A DNA stretch of 5,162 nucleotides from JAIYDJ01 sp038246975 (GTDB lineage Bacteria; Pseudomonadota; Alphaproteobacteria; Rhodobacterales; Rhodobacteraceae): contig JBBRVJ010000233.1 in assembly GCA_038246975.1 (NCBI GenBank), positions 1 through 5,162 on the forward strand, read 5' to 3'. The notes beneath the pieces are model-generated. The model saw nothing but the letters and a program-made list of their open reading frames with translations. It ran no database searches and was not told the origin of the DNA. Below are positions 1-4,172 of this stretch, one piece after another (positions within the stretch are counted from its first letter, which is position 1; each line of letters opens with the position of its first letter). The position numbers and the translations under genes were made by a program.

Positions 1-137
1 GCCTGCGCCTCGGGCAGGGTCGCGAATTGCTCGCGCGTGCGGGTGGCGGGCGTCCGGCCGCGGGCGGCGACAAAGTGCGCGGCGTTCTTGAGGCAGAATT
101 CTTCGTGGGTTGTCAGGGGCTTGGTGGCGGTCTTCAT
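1..137 (-). CDS. Hypothetical protein, N-terminal part (runs off left edge)
   Basis: Forty-five codons of an open frame begin at an ATG at 137 and continue past the left edge. The start is supported by a good Shine-Dalgarno, GGAGA at 147-143, five bases before the ATG. The peptide begins MKTATKPLTTHEEF and continues with a basic stretch rich in Arg, Thr and Ala, without a signal peptide or membrane segment. Codon use is GC-rich and typical of a real alphaproteobacterial gene. I do not recognise the family; short proteins like this are common in plasmid and integrated-element regions, which is inference only. It is divergent from the small helix-turn-helix ORF starting at 232, with 94 bases between them. 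An inverted repeat in its leader could hide the ribosome-binding site. Confidence 0.6.
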   Translation of the reverse strand, partial: MKTATKPLTTHEEFCLKNAAHFVAARGRTPATRTREQFATLPEAQ

Positions 138-138
138 G

Positions 139-173
139 GCTGTCTCCGATGCGTTGCAATGGCTGCAGACAGC
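139..173 (-). promoter_or_regulatory. Inverted repeat overlapping the ribosome-binding site of the left-edge gene
   Basis: GCTGTCT at 139-145 and AGACAGC at 167-173 are perfect 7-bp inverted repeats, 21 bases apart. In the minus-strand transcript the distal arm covers part of the GGAGA ribosome-binding site (147-143) and lies next to the ATG at 137. A stem would therefore occlude translation initiation. The stem is short and the loop long, so this could be chance or a protein-binding site instead. Confidence 0.25.
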
Positions 174-185
174 GGTTGATTCCAA

Positions 186-200
186 AAGAGAGCAACTCTT
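186..200. repeat. Small palindrome AAGAG-N5-CTCTT in the divergent intergenic region
   Basis: A perfect 5-bp dyad with a 5-base spacer sits between the left-edge gene and the helix-turn-helix ORF. It is placed where an operator for either gene could be. It is AT-rich compared with its surroundings. No clear sigma-70 promoter is visible beside it, so the role is unknown. Confidence 0.2.
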
Positions 201-231
201 AAGTCACTGAATAGATGAGGTTTCGGTCAGA

Positions 232-408
232 ATGGGAGTGTCCCGGCGAAGCTATGCCGCGCAGCGCGGGGTCTCGGAAGCGGCGGTGCGCAAAGCCATT
301 GCCACCGGGAGGATCACCACCCTGCCCGACGGCACGATTGATCCCGCACGGGCGGATTTCGAATGGGGAGCCCAGACCGATCGGGCCAAGCAGCGGTACA
401 AAGCTTAA
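232..408 (+). CDS. Small helix-turn-helix protein resembling the N-terminus of phage DNA-packaging small subunits, probably truncated
   Basis: A 58-residue frame starts at ATG 232 (in-frame stop at 208-210 upstream; GAGG at 217-220 is a weakly placed ribosome-binding site) and ends at TAA 406-408. Residues about 4-28 (SRRSYAAQRGVSEAAVRKAI then TGRI) look like a winged helix-turn-helix of the Nu1/terminase-small-subunit type. The following LPDGTIDPARAD and QTDRAK segments match the usual continuation of such proteins, sometimes labelled 'elements of external origin' in alphaproteobacteria. Family members normally run on for 100 or more residues; here the frame stops just after this region. I infer a remnant of a prophage or packaging gene, or a small DNA-binding protein derived from one. 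No terminase large subunit follows. The function of this short form is unknown, and it may not be expressed. Confidence 0.5.
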   Translation: MGVSRRSYAAQRGVSEAAVRKAIATGRITTLPDGTIDPARADFEWGAQTDRAKQRYKA

Positions 409-788
409 GGTAAGAATGCGCGGCACCACGTCGACGAAAGTGATGGCTTGAGTCATCGCTTCGGGCGGAAATACTCGACCAGTGGGCGTTTTCAGGTAGG
501 CTGCGATGGCAAAGCTCAATTATCCAACCAGCAGCATTTGATGCACATAACCCGTGGCGCGCTTCTGCCAGCTTCCGGCCCATGAGAGACCCGGTGCTAC
601 CGTCATCACCAGATCGACGAGCCCGTCTTTAGCTCGCGTGCCTTTTTTGCCGCTTTTCTATTCGCCTCTGGCTACGGCAGCCCGTGATCGAGAAGGATTC
701 CTACGAGCGCCTGTCTGCGAGCGCACAACGCATGTCGGACGTCGGCAAGGGTCTTGCGCCGCGAGATTAGAAATAGGTCCCCAGCCGC
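409..788. other. About 380 bases without a convincing gene; decayed coding-like stretches
   Basis: No frame here has a proper start, ribosome-binding site and credible product. Two stretches look like broken coding sequence. On the minus strand, from about 615 to 400, a frame with one stop near 520 reads GYVHQMLLVG, then FAIAAYLKTPTGRVFPPEAM, then ITFVDVVPRIL, which looks protein-like but matches no family I know. On the plus strand, 684-770 reads VIEKDSYERLSASAQRMSDV and ends in TAG, resembling the tail of a gene whose body is missing (the frame is closed by a stop at 630-632). Base composition is less uniformly GC-rich than in the neighbouring genes. I infer a scar of deletions or insertions between accessory DNA on the left and the zinc operon on the right. 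Confidence 0.35.
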
Positions 789-807
789 TCACTGTGTTTG
801 TGTGAGC
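787..807 (-). terminator. Short hairpin at the end of the zinc operon, weak terminator candidate
   Basis: GCTCAC at 787-792 and GTGAGC at 802-807 form a perfect 6-bp stem with a 9-base loop. It straddles the stop codon (791-789) of the last gene in the minus-strand operon. On the minus strand it is followed by GGCTGGGGACC rather than a run of T, so it lacks the mark of an intrinsic terminator. Its position at the operon end is the only positive argument. Confidence 0.2.
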
Positions 808-1070
808 TGAATATCTTTTGAAAGGGATTGTACGTCCGCCTCGGTCACACCCGCCATCGGGCCGGGGAACCGCAGAACGAACTTGCGGCGATCGGCGCGG
901 ACGACGGTGATCACGGTTTCCTGATCGAGGCAACCGGGATCGCGGCAGGCGAGTTCGGCCAGCATGATGGTGTCACGTTCGGTCAGGCCCATGAGTGCAG
1001 CAACCCATCCTTTAAGCCGCTCTGTCACCACCGGATCGGCGACGGGCTTGCGTTTGAACAGGCCCAGCAT
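789..1070 (-). CDS. Small conserved-looking protein with a Cys-x4-Cys motif, last gene of the zinc-associated operon
   Basis: A 93-residue protein, MLGLFKRKPV..., with no signal peptide or membrane segment, so probably cytosolic. The ATG at 1070 shares its A with the TGA stop of the upstream WD40 gene (TGATG), and AGG lies a few bases before it; this argues for translational coupling and for this start over an upstream in-frame ATG at 1097. Residues 34-56 contain TIMLAELACRDPGCLDQETV, with Cys42 and Cys47. The rest alternates short helices and strands, ending in a polar tail. Two cysteines after a Glu could bind a metal ion, but no other obvious ligand is seen. I do not recognise the family. 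Its place behind a COG0523 GTPase and a WD40 protein suggests a role in metal handling, which is guilt by association only. Confidence 0.75.
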   Translation of the reverse strand: MLGLFKRKPVADPVVTERLKGWVAALMGLTERDTIMLAELACRDPGCLDQETVITVVRADRRKFVLRFPGPMAGVTEADVQSLSKDIQLTQTQ

Positions 1071-2122
1071 CAGCCTGTTCGCCCAAGCGGGGCCCACAGC
1101 ACCAGCCCGTCTTCGGCAGCCGCCATCATCCAGCCGCTATCCGGCGTGACAACCAGATGGGTGATCGCAGCCCCGCTGCGGCGTTTGATGAAGCGGGGTT
1201 GGGCGATGGGATCAAGCTCGCTGAGCAGCACCACACCGTTGTCAAACCCGCACAGCAGGCCGTCATGGCCGGGCAGGCCCACCACTGCGGTGGCCAGCGT
1301 GTCGCCATCATAGCAAAGCGTCAGCGGCTTTTGCCCCATCGGACCATTGGCACCATCAAAAGGCCAGCAGATCGCTTCCTCTGCGCCACTGCTGGCAAGG
1401 TGGGGAAGTTTGCCTACCCAGACCATCGACTTTACCTTTGCCGGATAGCCTGACATCCGCATGTCGGCCTTGTCACGCAGGCGCCAGCCGTGGAGGGCGT
1501 TTTCCTGCATAGCCGTGACCAGAAACCGGTTGTCCGGGCTCCATGTCACCGCGCCGTGACTGCCCGCCCATTTCAGGGACGTCGGTTTCCAGTCGCGCCG
1601 CCCCCGTGTCCAGACCGTGACGCCGCCGTAATGTGCCACAGCCAGCCTTTCGCCTTTGCGGTCGAACGCCATGCCGCCGACGGTGCTGGGATGGTTCAGC
1701 GCGTGGGCTCGTCCTTCGGCATCGTAGACATGCGCCGTCTTGCCGACCGAGGCCGCCCATGCGCCTTTTGGGTGCGAGGCAACGCAGTCGACCCAACTGC
1801 TCTTGCCGTAGCTGGCAATTTCGGTCACCGCCCCGTCTGTATCCAGCCAAAGCACCCGGCCAGCATCATCCCCGGTCAGCACACCGTCGCGGTGGCGGGC
1901 GATGCACAAGATGGTGCCACGATGAGCAGGCACTTCCTGCATCGGCAGATCGGGGCACAGGATGCGGATATGGCCGTCGCCGAAGCTGACAAACACCGTA
2001 TCGCCCACGGCCACCGTTCCAGTCGGCACGGCGTCGCAGTCGAAGTACCGACCGACCCTTTCGATTGCGGTCGGTTCGGTCTCGCGGGCGCGGGGCGGCA
2101 GGATCGTCACGCCGCCTTGCAT
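1070..2122 (-). CDS. WD40-repeat beta-propeller protein, cytosolic, partner of the zinc-type GTPase
   Basis: About 350 residues made almost entirely of WD40-like blades. Seven or eight recurring units can be seen near residues 38-57, 68-93, 108-133, 147-171, 189-213, 229-254, 277-302 and 319-343, with signatures such as HRGTILCIARHRDGVLTGDD, GAVTWSPDNRFLVTAM and ITHLVVTPDSGWMMAAAEDG. There is no signal peptide, so a cytosolic scaffold or binding role is likely; no catalytic motif is visible. I chose ATG 2122, which overlaps the GTPase gene by 16 bases and has GAAGGG eight bases upstream. A GTG at 2110, overlapping the GTPase stop as GTGA and preceded by AAGG, is a real alternative and would shorten the protein by four residues. 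The gene also overlaps the next one by one base. WD40 proteins are known next to COG0523 GTPases in alphaproteobacterial zinc loci; the molecular role is not established from the sequence. Confidence 0.85.
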   Translation of the reverse strand: MQGGVTILPPRARETEPTAIERVGRYFDCDAVPTGTVAVGDTVFVSFGDGHIRILCPDLPMQEVPAHRGTILCIARHRDGVLTGDDAGRVLWLDTDGAVTEIASYGKSSWVDCVASHPKGAWAASVGKTAHVYDAEGRAHALNHPSTVGGMAFDRKGERLAVAHYGGVTVWTRGRRDWKPTSLKWAGSHGAVTWSPDNRFLVTAMQENALHGWRLRDKADMRMSGYPAKVKSMVWVGKLPHLASSGAEEAICWPFDGANGPMGQKPLTLCYDGDTLATAVVGLPGHDGLLCGFDNGVVLLSELDPIAQPRFIKRRSGAAITHLVVTPDSGWMMAAAEDGLVLWAPLGRTG

Positions 2123-3069
2123 GCCTCGAACCCTTCGCGCAGATCCATGCTGCCAAGGTTGCGGCCGATGAACACCAGTTTGGTCTGGCGCGGCTTGTCG
2201 GTCGGCCATGGCCCCAGCAGGTTGCCATCCATCAGCATATGCACGCCCTGAATGACATAGCGCTGATCCTCACCTGCCATGTCGATGATGCCTTTTGACC
2301 GCAGCAGGTCTTGGCCCTTTTCGCGGAGCAGTTTGCTGAACCAAATCTGGAACGCGTCCGGGTTCATCGGGGTGTCGGAGTGCAGCGAAATGCTGGTCAC
2401 CTCATCATCATGTTCGTGCGCGTGGTCTTCAGTCAGGAAATCCGGCTCGATTTCCAGCACGCGCTCCAGTTCGAACGCTTTCAGGCCCAGCACCTGATCA
2501 AGGTCCACATCGCAGCGCGTGGTGCGGATGATCTTGGCGGTGGGATTCATCGCCCGCAGCCGCGCCTCCACCGCTGTGAGGGCATCGGCATCCACCAGAT
2601 CGGTCTTGTTCAGCAGCACGATGTCGGCAAAGGCGATCTGCTCGGCTGCCTCATGGGACTCGTCCAGATGGGTGGACAGGTTCACCGCGTCGGCCACGGT
2701 CAGGATCGCATCAAGGCGCGTGCGGGCGGCCACATCGGCATCGACGTAGAACGTCTGCGCCACCGGCGCGGGGTCGGCAAGGCCCGTGGTCTCGATCAGG
2801 ATACCATCCAGCCCTTTGCGCTTCATCAACCCGCCGATGATGCGGATCAGATCGCCCCGCACGGTGCAGCAGATGCAGCCGTTGTTCATTTCGAACACTT
2901 CTTCGTCGGCATGGGTGACAAGATCATTGTCGATGCCGGTTTCGCCGAATTCGTTGATGATAACCGCGAACTTGCGACCGTGGTTTTCGGTCAGGATGCG
3001 GTTCAAAAGCGTGGTCTTGCCTGCGCCGAGAAAGCCGGTGAGGACGGTAACGGGGATTTGATCGGTCAT
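2107..3069 (-). CDS. G3E-family (COG0523, CobW/CobW_C) GTPase, probable zinc metallochaperone
   Basis: A complete 320-residue G3E GTPase. Walker A is GFLGAGKTT (12-20), followed by NEFGETGIDN (39-48), the metal-binding GCICCT (CxCC, Cys65, Cys67, Cys68), ETTG (93-96) and the guanine-specificity motif NKTD (154-157). A short His-rich linker, HAHEH at 216-220, leads into the CobW C-terminal domain (about 225-318). Family members couple GTP hydrolysis to delivery of a metal to client proteins; those beside znu genes generally serve zinc. The start was chosen at ATG 3069 because AAGGA (3080-3076) lies six bases before it. ATG 3075 overlaps the znuA stop as ATGA and would add two residues (MTMTDQ), but has the ribosome-binding site directly abutting. 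The operon context (znuA fragment upstream, WD40 gene overlapping downstream) supports zinc rather than cobalamin synthesis, as no cob genes are near. The insertion sequence upstream has cut it from its native promoter. Confidence 0.93.
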   Translation of the reverse strand: MTDQIPVTVLTGFLGAGKTTLLNRILTENHGRKFAVIINEFGETGIDNDLVTHADEEVFEMNNGCICCTVRGDLIRIIGGLMKRKGLDGILIETTGLADPAPVAQTFYVDADVAARTRLDAILTVADAVNLSTHLDESHEAAEQIAFADIVLLNKTDLVDADALTAVEARLRAMNPTAKIIRTTRCDVDLDQVLGLKAFELERVLEIEPDFLTEDHAHEHDDEVTSISLHSDTPMNPDAFQIWFSKLLREKGQDLLRSKGIIDMAGEDQRYVIQGVHMLMDGNLLGPWPTDKPRQTKLVFIGRNLGSMDLREGFEACKAA

Positions 3070-3071
3070 GG

Positions 3072-3260
3072 TCATTCCTTCAAAGCAGCAGTCAGGGTGG
3101 CGATGTTGTGGCGCATCATGGCAAGGTAAGTGCCAGCCGGGCCATCCGGGCCGGACAGCGCATCGGAAAACAGGGTGCCGCCGACCTTTGCCCCGGTTTC
3201 CGCCGTGATCTGTTCCAGCAGGCGGCTGTCGGTGATGTTTTCCATAAACACCGCCGGGAT
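3072..3260 (-). pseudogene. znuA: C-terminal fragment of a ZnuA-like zinc ABC-transporter substrate-binding protein, truncated by IS21
   Basis: The last 62 codons read IPAVFMENITDSRLLEQITA, then ETGAKVGGTLFSDALSG, then the GPAGTYLAMMRHN segment, ending at TGA 3074-3072. This is the standard C-terminus of cluster A-I metal-binding proteins (ZnuA/TroA type): the 'VFVEN' strand, the helix after DPR, and the Asp of SDAL that commonly contributes to the metal site. A full protein has about 300 residues, so roughly 240 N-terminal residues, including the signal peptide and the His ligands, are missing. Homology stops exactly where the insertion-sequence end begins (3261). The frame remains open into the insertion sequence to an ATG at 3368, but that 36-residue extension is not ZnuA-like and has no ribosome-binding site. 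The rest of the gene is presumably on the other side of the element, outside the window. Its stop overlaps a candidate start of the GTPase gene. Confidence 0.85.
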
Positions 3261-3266
3261 TGTCAA
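3261..3266 (-). promoter_or_regulatory. Outward-facing perfect -35 box (TTGACA) at the insertion-sequence tip
   Basis: Read on the minus strand, the last six bases of the element are TTGACA, a consensus sigma-70 -35 hexamer pointing out into the znuA fragment and the GTPase gene. In IS21 itself an end-borne -35 joins a -10 at the other end when two copies abut, giving a strong junction promoter; that is established for the family. In the present flank no good -10 lies 16-18 bases further on (GGAAAA-like sequence there), so a strong hybrid promoter is not evident, though a weak one is possible. Confidence 0.45.
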
Positions 3267-3267
3267 C

Positions 3268-3314
3268 GGCGGAGTAAAATCCGGCCACTGGGCGGCGCAA
3301 AACCAGGCCAGTGG
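3268..3314. repeat. Two tandem 24-bp terminal repeats of the IS21 end
   Basis: Unit 1 (3268-3291) and unit 2 (3291-3314) match at 19 of 24 positions with a 23-base period. The shared core is GGCGG, then G, AAAA and GGCCA, and TGG. IS21-family ends carry multiple such repeats, which are the presumed IstA binding sites. Part of the two units (GCCACTGG at 3284-3291 and CCAGTGGC at 3308-3315) is also self-complementary. A similar set, inverted, should lie beyond the other end of istA. Confidence 0.7.
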
Positions 3315-3324
3315 CGGGGCCCTG

Positions 3325-3374
3325 AGCGCCATGGCACGCGCGCTCGCCGCATAGCTGGCGCGTGACATGGCGCT
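3325..3374. repeat. Long inverted repeat (17-bp arms, one mismatch) in the non-coding end of the insertion sequence
   Basis: The arm AGCGCCATGGCACGCGC (3325-3341) pairs with GCGCGTGACATGGCGCT (3358-3374) at 16 of 17 positions, leaving a 16-base loop. It lies between istB and the terminal repeats and would form a very stable hairpin in istAB read-through RNA. It may act with the neighbouring hairpin as a transcription barrier or as a transposition-related structure; no T-run follows. Confidence 0.6.
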
Positions 3375-3391
3375 TTGGCCCGGCGGGCCAA
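3375..3391 (-). terminator. Hairpin just downstream of istB, possible terminator
   Basis: TTGGCCC (3375-3381) and GGGCCAA (3385-3391) are perfect 7-bp arms around a 3-base loop. It starts 16 bases after the istB stop codon in the minus-strand transcript and directly abuts the 17-bp inverted repeat. It is GC-rich and short-looped like a terminator stem, but no uridine run follows, so termination would be partial or factor-assisted. Confidence 0.4.
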
Positions 3392-3407
3392 CATTGCGCG
3401 GCGGTGA

Positions 3408-4172
3408 TCAGGCGTTGGCGTCTGTTTTTCGGGCGCGGCTCTGACCGAGCCGATAGCTGTCGCCGTTCATTTCGAGGATGTTGACGTGGTGCGTCAACCG
3501 GTCGAGGAGAGCGCCGGTCAGCCGCTCGGTGCCGAAGGTCTCGGTCCATTCATCGAACGGCAGGTTGCTGGTGATCAGCGTGGCGCCGCGTTCATAGCGC
3601 TGCGAGATCATCTCGAACAGCAGTTCGGCGCCGGTTTTGGAGAGTGGAACGAAGCCCAACTCGTCGATGATAAGCAGTTTGACTGCAGCCATCTGTTTTT
3701 GCAGGCGGATCAGCCGACGCTCGTCGCGGGCCTCCATCAGTTCATTGACCAGCGCGGCGGCGGTGGTGAAGCTGACCGACATCCCCTTCTGGCAGGCGGC
3801 CAAACCCAAGCCGAGGGCGATGTGGGTCTTGCCGGTTCCACTGGGCCCGAGGGCGATGACGTTCTCGCGCCGATCAATCCATTCGCAGCGGGCCAGTTCC
3901 AGGACCTGCATCTTGTTGAGTTTGGGGATCGCCTTGAAGTCGAAGCTGTCGAGGCTCTTGGTGGCCGGGAACTTCGCTGCCTTGATGCGGCGCTCCACCA
4001 TCCGCCTCTCACGGTCGATCAGTTCCAGCTCGACCAGGCGGGCGAGGAACTGGACATGGTCCAGCCCTTCGGCGGCACATTGGCGGGCCTGCTTCTCGTA
4101 TTCCCGCAGGAAGGTGGGCAGCTTCAGGGTCTTCAGATGATGGGCAAGCAGGATCTTCGGGGCCTCGGTCAT
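3408..4172 (-). CDS. istB: IS21-family helper ATPase IstB
   Basis: A complete 254-residue IstB, the AAA+ partner that binds target DNA and stimulates the IstA transposase. The N-terminal helical region (1-80) has the LKTLKLPTFLREYEKQA pattern seen in the family. Walker A is GPSGTGKTH (109-117), Walker B is LLIIDELG (166-173), the sensor 1 segment is LITSNLPFDEW (199-209) and the conserved LTGALLDRLTHH lies at 218-229. The length is typical. The ATG at 4172 overlaps the istA stop as ATGA, and a strong GGAGG (4184-4180) lies seven bases before it, so istA and istB are translationally coupled. No key residue is missing and the protein should be functional. Transcription runs towards the zinc operon, so read-through could reach the GTPase gene unless the hairpins downstream stop it. 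Confidence 0.96.
   Translation of the reverse strand: MTEAPKILLAHHLKTLKLPTFLREYEKQARQCAAEGLDHVQFLARLVELELIDRERRMVERRIKAAKFPATKSLDSFDFKAIPKLNKMQVLELARCEWIDRRENVIALGPSGTGKTHIALGLGLAACQKGMSVSFTTAAALVNELMEARDERRLIRLQKQMAAVKLLIIDELGFVPLSKTGAELLFEMISQRYERGATLITSNLPFDEWTETFGTERLTGALLDRLTHHVNILEMNGDSYRLGQSRARKTDANA

Noticed and set aside
215..451. Alternative plus-strand frame of 78 codons overlapping the helix-turn-helix ORF
   Set aside because: Its translation is Pro/Arg-rich without family likeness, whereas the frame from 232 gives a recognisable helix-turn-helix.
1070..2122. AztD, the periplasmic beta-propeller zinc chaperone of Paracoccus
   Set aside because: AztD is exported and belongs with aztABC; this protein has no signal peptide and sits with a cytosolic GTPase, so only the propeller fold is shared.
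1490..2251. Plus-strand open frame of about 250 codons
   Set aside because: It is antisense to the WD40 gene, has no credible product or ribosome-binding site, and follows the open-antisense effect of high GC.
2107..3069. Cobalamin-pathway CobW
   Set aside because: No cob genes are nearby and the upstream gene is znuA-like, which favours the zinc-type subgroup of the same family.
2311..3129. Plus-strand open frame of about 270 codons opposite the GTPase
   Set aside because: The GTPase on the minus strand has all G3E motifs in order; the antisense translation is low-complexity and His/Gln-rich in the way of shadows.
3072..3368. A 98-residue fusion protein starting inside the insertion sequence and ending as ZnuA
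   Set aside because: The first 36 residues are non-coding insertion-sequence end and hairpin sequence; no ribosome-binding site is seen and no signal peptide exists, so the ZnuA tail would be useless alone.
2107..3549. A longer GTPase form using the open frame upstream to 3549
   Set aside because: The extension runs out of frame through znuA and istB; the family starts at the MTDQIPVTVLTGFLGAGK segment, with a well-placed AAGGA before ATG 3069.
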